Shown: positions 7,101-13,586 of the stretch, piece by piece
Position numbering within the stretch: the first letter of the stretch is position 1
How the letters are laid out: every line of letters begins with the position of its first letter
Position numbers and translations under genes: made by a program
Source: a virus
Reading direction: 5' to 3' (one strand)
DNA: 25,613 bases
Virus record (IMG/VR): IMGVR_UViG_3300037563_000042
Coordinates: 1 to 25,613 of that record
Notes under the pieces: model-generated
What the model was told of the DNA's origin: nothing
What the model saw: the letters and a program-made list of their open reading frames with translations, nothing else
The model's database searches: none

Positions 7101-7643
7101 TTGCCAGATCAGAGTACCCATGGCCCTGACGGTCTTGAGAATTATTTTCTTTGGATTCGAGAGAAGGACCGTTGGATTTTAAACATGTCCTCAGAGCGTG
7201 TGCTCTTATATAAGAGACGCTATGAAGGTCAACGTTGCCCTTTGTTTGATGAAATAAGACATACAAATGCTCAACATGAGGATAAGGTCTGTTTCGGTAC
7301 TGGGTATATAGCTTATGATGCAAATCCCACAGGCCCAAATGCTGGTGGTCCTTATTATGGGTTCTTCCAAGCAGTCGAAATAGAAGTAAGTCTTCTTTCA
7401 AGTGGTCCTGAAGATTTGGCATTATCTGATTATGGGCAAACTAGAATTTATAAGCCACATTCGTGGACCCTATGGGAACCTCTCTTAACTCCAGGGGATA
7501 TGATTGTTCGTCGTAATAATGAAAGATTTTTGGTAACTGAAGTATTTATTCGACGTTGGAAGCATTTTGCACTTCATCAGGACTTTAATTTGGCTGAAGT
7601 AGAACGTGGATCTATTCTATATCAGTTGCCTAGTGGACTTTAA
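7101..7643 (+). CDS. Putative neck / head-tail connector protein (180 aa)
   Basis: The most plausible start is TTG at 7101; an in-frame stop at 7065 excludes long extension, and GGAG at 7083-7086 is rather distant. The protein has a charged N terminus (GPDGLENYFLWIREKDRW), a segment RVLLYKRRYEGQRC followed by Cys46, His54, His59 and Cys64, GTGYIAYD, then SWTLWEPLL, DMIVRRNNERFLVTEV and a C-terminal VERGSILYQLP. The pattern resembles small virion proteins encoded just before the tail terminator and sheath in contractile-tailed phages. Cys46/His54/His59/Cys64 may be a degraded or variant metal site. The stop is two bases before the next ATG. The product class is inferred from position and family pattern. 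The weak start may reflect the endonuclease inserted just upstream. Confidence 0.6.
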   Translation: MPDQSTHGPDGLENYFLWIREKDRWILNMSSERVLLYKRRYEGQRCPLFDEIRHTNAQHEDKVCFGTGYIAYDANPTGPNAGGPYYGFFQAVEIEVSLLSSGPEDLALSDYGQTRIYKPHSWTLWEPLLTPGDMIVRRNNERFLVTEVFIRRWKHFALHQDFNLAEVERGSILYQLPSGL

Positions 7644-7645
7644 AA

Positions 7646-9019
7646 ATGGCTAATTCAAATCCTTATCTCATATTGACCAGGGTACGCAATGCTGTAATTC
7701 TTGAGCTTAGAGAAATCTTTGCTCCTAGGCATAATCTTTCTGTTGTGCCTCCATTTGAATATCCATACATTGAATCAGCAGCTACTGGAGCTGTTCAGTT
7801 TTATGGTAATCCTTCTGTAGGAAATACTTTAACGATTGGTTTAAATACAATTACATTTGGCACAGATGTTGCTATTGGTCTTACTCAGCAAATTACTTTA
7901 GCAAATTTGGTTGCCTATATTAATGCTCATTCCTCAACTCTGTTAGTAGCAGCTACAACCAATTCAATTCCAAATAAAGTGTCTCTTACTGCAATTATAA
8001 CAGGAGTTTCAGGAAATGCTATTACTCTAGCTGTTTCGTCAACTGTTCTAAGAGTTTCAGCCCCTACTTTAACTCAAGGTGGATTATTCGATTTCGATAA
8101 TTCGGAAATTTTTATTAGTGATGCAGTGCCAGCAGATTATCAAGATTGGCCAGCCGTCGTCGTCGATACCGCTAGTGCAAGCGAGACCCGATACTTAGGA
8201 CCAGAGGACTCTTTTGAATTAAAGAATTCTGCTAATGTAGTTACACAATCAGAAATTTTCTCTAGTCTTGTGGTTGTTGTAAATATTAAAGTTTATACAA
8301 TTGATGATACCTTAGCCAGAGATAAAATTGTTGACCTAATTTATAATAATATGTCTGAAATTCGGCATCAGTTGGCTGTAAACGGTATAGAGATGATTGA
8401 TCGTACAATGCCAAATGAAACTAGGATAGCTCAAAATCAAAGAATTTATATTGAAAATCATTTTATTTTAAGGGTTTATTGTGAATGGAGTGATAGTCTT
8501 ACTCCTATTGTTAATGTATCAGGTATTGGGGTTTCAGTTCCAGTTTATACAAATGCAGTACCAATTATAAATAGTCCCTTAAGTGCTTCTTATAGCCATG
8601 GGATGCAATTTGTAGTGGATAGTGTAGTAGATGGATCTCATTTAAATGTAGAAAGTGCTTATGGAATGTCTAATGGGGATATAATTGTTCAAGGCACACA
8701 TAGCACTACAATTATAAATGTAATAGATAACAATCATTTACAAGTAGGGTCTACAACAGGTTGGGTAACAGGAAATGCTACAGACACATCAGCTAATTTA
8801 CCATTTAACTATCAAATTACAGCTTTAAATAGTCCCACTTTGCCCTATGGATGGGCATCAATACCTCCTGCTACACCACCTGTTCCAGGATTGAGCCTAG
8901 ACACTTCCAATGGGCTTATAAGCGGTGTTCCTAGTGTTAATGGAACCTATTATCTTACTCTATCTGCTTCTAATGCAACTGGTACAGGTACACAAAGTCT
9001 CACTTTAACTGTTTCATAA
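7646..9019 (+). CDS. Tail-terminator-like protein with inserted beta domain and interrupted Ig-like domain (457 aa)
   Basis: ATG at 7646, two bases after the preceding stop. The core is split. Residues 1-46 (RVRNAVILELREIFA...YPYIE) continue at about 148 (FDFDNSEIFISDAVPADYQD, then VVVVNIKVYTIDDTLARDKI and LAVNGIEM, ending near FILRVYCEWSD at ~283). This resembles tail terminator/completion proteins and suits the position directly before the sheath. Residues about 47-147 are an inserted beta domain (NTLTIGLNTITF...NLVAYINAHS...GVSGNAITLA). A C-terminal putative Ig domain of He_PIG type begins VPIINSPLSAS (about 304), is interrupted at about 320-384 by a module with GMSNGDIIVQG and HLQVGSTTGW, and resumes at FNYQITALNSP, ending LSLDTSNGLISGVP...GTGTQSLTLTVS. 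The extra domains probably project from the tail neck. The terminator call is inference. Confidence 0.65.
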   Translation: MANSNPYLILTRVRNAVILELREIFAPRHNLSVVPPFEYPYIESAATGAVQFYGNPSVGNTLTIGLNTITFGTDVAIGLTQQITLANLVAYINAHSSTLLVAATTNSIPNKVSLTAIITGVSGNAITLAVSSTVLRVSAPTLTQGGLFDFDNSEIFISDAVPADYQDWPAVVVDTASASETRYLGPEDSFELKNSANVVTQSEIFSSLVVVVNIKVYTIDDTLARDKIVDLIYNNMSEIRHQLAVNGIEMIDRTMPNETRIAQNQRIYIENHFILRVYCEWSDSLTPIVNVSGIGVSVPVYTNAVPIINSPLSASYSHGMQFVVDSVVDGSHLNVESAYGMSNGDIIVQGTHSTTIINVIDNNHLQVGSTTGWVTGNATDTSANLPFNYQITALNSPTLPYGWASIPPATPPVPGLSLDTSNGLISGVPSVNGTYYLTLSASNATGTGTQSLTLTVS

Positions 9020-9173
9020 TTTAAGTAGATAAGATTCATTTAAGAGATAAAAAGTATAATAAAAATGAGTATATATAGAGATACTACGCGCAAGCGTAGG
9101 TTGTTGCTATTTTAAAAACAAATTTTTGTAAGAAAAAATAGATTTAAAACTTAGTAGCTATAAGGAGATTCCT
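9020..9173 (+). other. 154-base leader of the sheath gene with a GCAA-capped hairpin
   Basis: This is the longest gene-free stretch of the window. CTACGC (9084-9089) and GCGTAG (9094-9099) form a perfect 6-bp stem capped by GCAA, a GNRA-type tetraloop; no T-run follows directly. A TATAAT occurs at 9055-9060, but no acceptable -35 sits upstream, so I do not call a promoter with confidence. The sheath ribosome binding site AAGGAG is at 9162-9167. The hairpin may stabilise or control the abundant sheath message. Confidence 0.45.
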
Positions 9174-11444
9174 ATGCCTCAAGTACAAGGCCAATTTACG
9201 ACACCTGGTGTTTACTCTACTGTCCAAGCTAATGCTGAGCCTACAAGTGGCCAAGGTGTAAGAATTCCTGCCCTTATTGGTACTGGTAAGCAAACCAATA
9301 CTGCATCGAACATTGCCATTACTCGTGGCAGTGGATCTACAGATACATTATCTCCTGCTGCAGTTTCTATTGATGGGAATATTCAAGATCAGAATTTTAT
9401 TGTCTACTACAATGGTGTTGACTTCACATTGAATAGTGGAAATGTTGAATGGCTTACACTTGCTGCTCAACTTACTGGAACCACAAGTGATCCCTATGCA
9501 AGTTTGATGGGATTGAATTTCCAACTAGCCATTGCTAATGGTGCAGTACAAACAATTCCTCTTACAACGGAAACAACTGCTACTGCAGTAGCTGCAACAT
9601 TGAATGCATATTTTACTGCACATTCTATTGCTGCACATGCTTCTTCAACAGCAACTCCTCTACCTTCCCCACTTCTTACAGCAGCTACTTATGCTGTGAT
9701 TGCAAGTAGTGCAATTACTAATACAGGAAGTACTACTCTTACAGGAGATGCTGCACTTTCTCCTGCTGGTTCAATTACAGGTTCCCCAACAGTCACAGGA
9801 GCAACTAATAATGGTAATTCAGCAGCGGCAACAGCTTTAGCTGATGCTAATACTGCTTACACAGCATTTGCGGCCCTTCCTGGTGCCACAGTTCTAACGG
9901 GCGATTTGGGTGGAAAAACTCTTACCGCTGGTGTCTATAAGTATAGTTCTTCAGCAGCCTTAACAGGTACTTTGACATTAGATGCAGCAGGTGATCCCCA
10001 TGCACAATGGATATTCCAGATTGGAAGTACTTTAACTACAGCTGCAGCTTCTTCTGTTGTTATCATCAATGGTGGAAGTGCAGGAAATGTTTATTGGCAA
10101 GTTGGTAGTTCTGCTACATTGGGAACTACAACAGCATTCAAGGGAACTATTCTTGCTCAAGCAAGTGTAACAGCTACAACTGGTGCAATTGTTCAAGGAC
10201 GACTATTTGCTCTTACAGCTGCTGTAACACTAGATACAAACACAGTAACCGTTGTTCCTGGTGGATCTTATTCTTCAGGGGCTCTCGTAGTTTCTTCGAC
10301 TGCCACTTCAGATTCTTCACTTTATATTGGAACTGGCACAGCCAATGCAATTCTTGGTTTTACTGCAGGTTCCTTTAAAGAAACTCCTCAAGCTCCTCTC
10401 GCTGGTGTTGAGTATTATGTAACCTATGAGTATGCTAAAGTTGCTGCTGATTATACTCCTAAGTTCTATTATACACTAGCAGCTGTTGTGACTGATTATG
10501 GTCCAGTTAGCAGTTTCACATCCATTTCACTCGGTGCAAGTTTAGCATTCCAAAATGGTGCTCCTGAAGTTTGTGTTTGCCAGGAAAGCCCTTTTGACGG
10601 TGGATCACCTATTGCACAAGTTCAAGCCGCCTTGAATAAACTTCTTTCTACACAGAATATCAGCATTGTAGTTTCACTTGAAGGAGCTTCAAATGCACAG
10701 CTTCTTCCAGCAATTAAACAACATGTTGATACTGCAAGTTCTACTATTAATCGATTAGAGCGAACAGCTATTGTAGGTTTCGATGAGACCGTTGCAATTT
10801 ATTCAGACCAGAATATGATTGATTATGCAGCTTCAGTCAATGATAATCGTATTGTGCTTTTGAATTCTTCAACTGTTAAGAATACAATGTACATCGGACA
10901 GGCAACCACTGCAACAGCAGTAGGTAGCCAATTTGTTGCTGCAGCACTTGCTGGTGTTCGTTGTAATAGTGCATATGACGTAGCACAGCCTATGACTCGT
11001 GAAGTCATTTCTGGATTTGCAACCATTGCAAATACTTTGACACAGGCAGAGAAATCCTTACTTATTAATGAAGGTGTTTGTGTAATTGATACTCTTCAAT
11101 CTGTTCCAAAGGTTTTGTTTGGCACAACTACAGATCCTTCTACTGTACTTTCACAACTCTTTCAAATTACTCAGATTGCTGATTACACCACACAGACATT
11201 GCGTGGACTTCTCGATCCAATTTTCATCGGTCAGAAACTTTTGGCAAACACGCCAAGCCAAGTAGCTACTGTTGTATCAGCGATTCTTTCAACTATTCAA
11301 CAGAGTAATATCATTGTTTCATTTACACAACCTGTTGTAACAGTTGATGTTAATGATGCAACGAGATTGGACGTTTCAGTAGGTATCGTGCCAGTCTTAG
11401 AAGCAGATATTATTTTCATAACGCTTGGTTTGAATCTTCAGTAA
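9174..11444 (+). CDS. Tail sheath protein with an inserted DUF3494 (ice-binding type) domain (756 aa)
   Basis: ATG at 9174 follows AAGGAG. The N terminus has the sheath-typical FTTPGVYSTVQ, and the C-terminal ~270 residues have the conserved sheath region (MTREVISGFATIANTLTQAE, LLINEGVCVIDTL, VTVDVNDATRLDVSVGIVPV). Sheath subunits surround the tube and contract at infection. Between a helix at about 140-160 (TAVAATLNAYFTAHSIA) and a strand at about 367 (GALVVSSTATSDSSLYIGTG), residues ~165-363 form a foreign domain. It contains ATYAVIASSAITNTGSTTLT, NTAYTAFAALPG, LGGKTLTAGVYKYSSSAALT, AQWIFQIGSTLTT, VYWQVGSSATLGTTTAFKGT, GRLFALTAAVTLDTNTVTV. These are the signatures of DUF3494, the beta-solenoid ice-binding family. 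The flanks rejoin into one small domain, so the insertion is in a loop and should face outward. At 756 residues the protein is correspondingly long. Confidence 0.93.
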   Translation: MPQVQGQFTTPGVYSTVQANAEPTSGQGVRIPALIGTGKQTNTASNIAITRGSGSTDTLSPAAVSIDGNIQDQNFIVYYNGVDFTLNSGNVEWLTLAAQLTGTTSDPYASLMGLNFQLAIANGAVQTIPLTTETTATAVAATLNAYFTAHSIAAHASSTATPLPSPLLTAATYAVIASSAITNTGSTTLTGDAALSPAGSITGSPTVTGATNNGNSAAATALADANTAYTAFAALPGATVLTGDLGGKTLTAGVYKYSSSAALTGTLTLDAAGDPHAQWIFQIGSTLTTAAASSVVIINGGSAGNVYWQVGSSATLGTTTAFKGTILAQASVTATTGAIVQGRLFALTAAVTLDTNTVTVVPGGSYSSGALVVSSTATSDSSLYIGTGTANAILGFTAGSFKETPQAPLAGVEYYVTYEYAKVAADYTPKFYYTLAAVVTDYGPVSSFTSISLGASLAFQNGAPEVCVCQESPFDGGSPIAQVQAALNKLLSTQNISIVVSLEGASNAQLLPAIKQHVDTASSTINRLERTAIVGFDETVAIYSDQNMIDYAASVNDNRIVLLNSSTVKNTMYIGQATTATAVGSQFVAAALAGVRCNSAYDVAQPMTREVISGFATIANTLTQAEKSLLINEGVCVIDTLQSVPKVLFGTTTDPSTVLSQLFQITQIADYTTQTLRGLLDPIFIGQKLLANTPSQVATVVSAILSTIQQSNIIVSFTQPVVTVDVNDATRLDVSVGIVPVLEADIIFITLGLNLQ

Positions 11445-11472
11445 TTAGTAGAATAAACAAATTCGGTATGAA

Positions 11473-11506
11473 GTGGGTGGGGAGAACTTAGAGACTCTCC
11501 ACTCAT
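11473..11506 (+). other. Hairpin between sheath and HNH genes
   Basis: GTGGGTGGGGAG (11473-11484) can pair with CTCTCCACTCAT (11495-11506), 12 pairs of which three are G-T, around a 10-base loop. An ACCTCCT stretch (11512-11518), complementary to a Shine-Dalgarno sequence, follows just before the AAGGA of the HNH gene. There is no T-run, so it is not a standard terminator. It may protect the sheath message end or limit translation of the endonuclease. Confidence 0.5.
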
Positions 11507-11534
11507 GGATTACCTCCTCTCTAAGGAATTAAAA

Positions 11535-12194
11535 ATGAGCAAGAAAAAGAAAAAAGCTGACAAAAGATTTAAACGATTTTGTCCTAAAAGGCATGATACT
11601 TTTATATACGGCAGGGATAAAAGTATGGGTCGTTGCCTAGAATGTGTTAGAATATACCATTTAAAACTTCGAAAGAGAAATGCCAAAAAGTTAAAGAAGT
11701 ACAGTCATGAAAGTTATTTAAAAAATAAGAAAAAAGTAATTAGACAAGTTAAACGATGGCGAAAGAAACATAGGAAAGTTTGGGATGCTTATGTAATTCA
11801 ATATCAGAAAGAACATAAAAAAGAGAGAAAAGAAAGAGCTAGAAAATATTTTCAAAAACACAAAAAACGAATACTAAAATATCGTAGAGCGCATCCTGAA
11901 ATTTATAAATTAGCTCTTCTAAAACAAAGTAAAAAACGAAGTAAACGCATCCCTAAATTTGGGCAAAAGGGAATTAGAAAATTTTATGCTAATTGTCCTA
12001 GGAATAAACAGGTAGATCACATTATTCCTTTGCTAGGCAAAAAAGTTTCTGGTCTACATGTTCGTTGGAACCTGCAGTATTTATCCCCATCTAAGAATGC
12101 TAGTAAAAATAATAAATGCAACTTAAATAAAATTTCTGAACGATATGGTAGGTTGCTAGAAAAACTTGGTTTAAAAGATAAAAAGAAAAAGTAA
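11535..12194 (+). CDS. HNH homing endonuclease (219 aa)
   Basis: I place the start at ATG 11535, preceded by AAGGA at 11523-11527. An in-frame ATG at 11505 lies inside the upstream hairpin and has no binding site. The N terminus carries Cys16, His20, Cys34 and Cys37 (FCPKRH...GRCLECVR), a likely zinc site. A long, extremely Lys/Arg-rich helical stretch follows (about 40-145). The C-terminal HNH core has QVDHIIPLLGKKVSGLHV with Asp161-His162, the Asn of WNLQYL (179), and SPSKNASKNNK (Asn188). It is a free-standing homing endonuclease, probably cutting alleles without it near the sheath-tube junction. Its coding strand is far richer in A than the neighbours, a sign of separate origin. It sits between two highly expressed structural genes. 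Confidence 0.92.
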   Translation: MSKKKKKADKRFKRFCPKRHDTFIYGRDKSMGRCLECVRIYHLKLRKRNAKKLKKYSHESYLKNKKKVIRQVKRWRKKHRKVWDAYVIQYQKEHKKERKERARKYFQKHKKRILKYRRAHPEIYKLALLKQSKKRSKRIPKFGQKGIRKFYANCPRNKQVDHIIPLLGKKVSGLHVRWNLQYLSPSKNASKNNKCNLNKISERYGRLLEKLGLKDKKKK

Positions 12195-12212
12195 TTTTTA
12201 AGGAGAATCAAA

Positions 12213-12743
12213 ATGGCCGAACTTGGAAATACCTCAGCTAGATTATCAACCTCAGTATCACTATTTTTACTTCCAAAAAACTTGAATGCTACAACTCTGA
12301 ATAACCCAGCTGCCCTATTGAGTTTAGCTCAGCAGTCAACTAAGATTGGTGCTGTTCAATCCTTTACTCAAACTCAGCGTCGAAATACAGATTTCCGATT
12401 TGAATTGGATTCTGATCAGCAGGGGAAACCCGTTGAACGACTTCCAAGAACTGTTGATGAGTATTCTCTTCATGCAGATCGGGTAATGCTTTATGTTTCT
12501 GATGCTCTAGAAATTCTCGGAATTTCTGGTGATGATATTGTGAATAATAATGCTAGTTTTGGGATTTTGAAGGTCGAAATTGCTCCTGCAGGTTCTGGCG
12601 TTCCTACGAAATCTACAATCTTCACAGGAGTTTGGTGCCATTCAGTAGGAGCCACATATAATATCAATGGTGGTGATTTACGAGTCATGGAAAGCGTTGA
12701 TTTCGGATACACAGCATCAACAGTTGTTGGTGAGCCAGCCTAA
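12213..12743 (+). CDS. Tail tube protein (176 aa)
   Basis: ATG at 12213 follows AAGGAGA at 12200-12206. The protein begins MAELGNTSARLSTSVSLFLL and contains the charged patch TQTQRRNTDFRFELDSDQQG, a central TVDEYSLHADRVMLYVSDAL, and a C-terminal beta region ending ATYNINGGDLRVMESVDFGY. Its size, beta-rich character and position between the sheath and the tail assembly chaperones fit the inner tube protein, which stacks as hexamers inside the sheath. No strong catalytic or binding motif is visible. The tube identity is inferred mainly from gene order, and an unrelated tail protein is not excluded. Confidence 0.75.
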   Translation: MAELGNTSARLSTSVSLFLLPKNLNATTLNNPAALLSLAQQSTKIGAVQSFTQTQRRNTDFRFELDSDQQGKPVERLPRTVDEYSLHADRVMLYVSDALEILGISGDDIVNNNASFGILKVEIAPAGSGVPTKSTIFTGVWCHSVGATYNINGGDLRVMESVDFGYTASTVVGEPA

Positions 12744-12746
12744 TAG

Positions 12747-12782
12747 ATAGTAGTTGCAAAGAATGCAAAGATATGATATAAT
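12747..12782 (+). promoter_or_regulatory. Promoter P3 (ATAGTAGTTGCAAA family)
   Basis: The block ATAGTAGTTGCAAA (12747-12760) includes TTGCAA (12754-12759). It is followed by a 17-base spacer and a perfect TATAAT (12777-12782), extended by TGA at 12774-12776. It starts four bases after the tube stop codon and 33 bases before the tail chaperone ATG, so it can raise chaperone or downstream tail expression independently of the sheath-tube message. Confidence 0.85.
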
Positions 12783-12814
12783 AGTAGTGAAAGATAAGTA
12801 CAAGGAGTCATAAA

Positions 12815-13180
12815 ATGGATTTGACAAGTTTTGCCGTGCTTAATAGGGTTGAAAAAGAATTTGAAGTAGTAAACGGACTGAAAATCAAGATGCACACGCT
12901 TTCAGTTCTTCAGCAACAGCAAGCCCTTTCAGAGCTTCCTACTTCTCCATTGGGGCAAGATCCAGCTCTTCGTGCTGTTGTTCTTCAACAGGCTCTGTTA
13001 GTATATGCTCTTGACACTGTTAATAGTAATAAAGTAACATTGCAAGAAGCAAAAGATTTCATTCAGAATCTCCAGGCTCCTATTTTTAATGAGATTTACA
13101 ATTGCTATGATCTTCTTGCACAGGAGCAGGATCGTACCCTCATCGAGCTAAAAGACGTTAGTAAAAAAAAAGTGATTTAA
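12815..13180 (+). CDS. Tail assembly chaperone, short product (121 aa, gpG-like)
   Basis: ATG at 12815 follows AAGGAG at 12801-12806. The protein is soluble and mostly helical: MDLTSFAVLNRVEKEFEVVN, LKIKMHTLSVLQQQQALSEL, then a long helix-rich part ending TLIELKDVSKKKVI. It lies between tube and tape measure, where most long-tailed phages encode two overlapping chaperones. These bind the tape measure before tube assembly and do not remain in the virion. The end of the gene is a run of nine As (13163-13171), after which the -1 frame stays open for another 118 codons, giving the longer product. Similarity to known G proteins is by position and architecture, not by clear sequence match. Confidence 0.8.
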   Translation: MDLTSFAVLNRVEKEFEVVNGLKIKMHTLSVLQQQQALSELPTSPLGQDPALRAVVLQQALLVYALDTVNSNKVTLQEAKDFIQNLQAPIFNEIYNCYDLLAQEQDRTLIELKDVSKKKVI

Positions 13181-13527
13181 TCCCCTTCCGCGATTTATGG
13201 ATTATCGCCCAATCCCTCCATGTATCTCCGTTCTCTCAAGAAATTTCTAACCTATCACCTGCACAGTATACATGGATTTTAACTAATCACTTTAAGGATC
13301 AAGAGGAAGATTTTGAATCCACAAAATTGTTGTGTCGTTTCTTAAATCCCCAAGCTGCTGAAACAATATTTGATGGTAAGAAAGTTGAAAAGACTGAGAG
13401 TACAAAAGATACGATGTTTGAAAATATGGCTAAAGATCTAAAGGGTAAATATACTCCTGAAGAACTTCAAGCAATGATGGATGATCCAGCTCGTTATTCA
13501 AATTTGGATAGGATCGAGAAAGCTTAA
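12815..13527 (+). CDS. Tail assembly chaperone, frameshifted long product (about 237 aa, gpGT-like)
   Basis: This is the join of 12815-13171 with 13171-13527 by a -1 shift. After the A9 run the new frame reads SDLIPFRDLWIIAQSLHVSP and is open to TAA at 13525-13527. The extension contains a conserved-looking helix (SPAQYTWILTNHF), LLCRFLNPQAAETIFDGKK and a C-terminal acidic helix ending YTPEELQAMMDDPARYSNL. No usable start codon with a ribosome binding site precedes this frame: a TTG at 13327 lies in the middle of it and leaves 13181-13326 unexplained. The open frame, its position between tube and tape measure and the slippery run all match the G-GT arrangement known from lambda-like phages. 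The short and long chaperones are normally made in a fixed ratio. Confidence 0.85.
13165..13171 (+). promoter_or_regulatory. Slippery site for -1 frameshifting
   Basis: Nine As occupy 13163-13171. In the zero frame the codons are AAA AAA AAA GTG, so A-AAA-AAA (13165-13171) fits the X-XXY-YYZ rule. A 0-frame TAA follows at 13178-13180. I see no strong stem directly downstream. An A9 run can also let RNA polymerase add one A, which would give the same joined protein. Confidence 0.8.
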
Positions 13528-13552
13528 CTTTTATTGACATCCAAAATAACCC

Positions 13553-13581
13553 TTGACATTGTTATCTTCTCCTGTTATACT
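13553..13581 (+). promoter_or_regulatory. Promoter P4, near-consensus sigma70
   Basis: TTGACA (13553-13558), a 17-base spacer and TATACT (13576-13581), extended by TGT at 13573-13575. It lacks the ATAGTAG block of P1-P3. The ATG at 13587 is only six bases after the -10, so the transcript should start at or next to the start codon. A second TTGACA at 13534-13539 has no matching -10. Confidence 0.85.
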
Positions 13582-13586
13582 GTAGT

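Noticed and set aside
9055-9060. TATAAT before the sheath gene as a promoter
   Set aside because: No acceptable -35 hexamer at 16-18 bases upstream and no TG extension; too likely by chance in an AT-rich leader.
13327-13527. Separate gene starting from TTG at 13327
   Set aside because: It has no ribosome binding site, leaves 13181-13326 unexplained, and the same frame is open back to the A9 run of the chaperone gene; a -1 frameshift extension explains it better.
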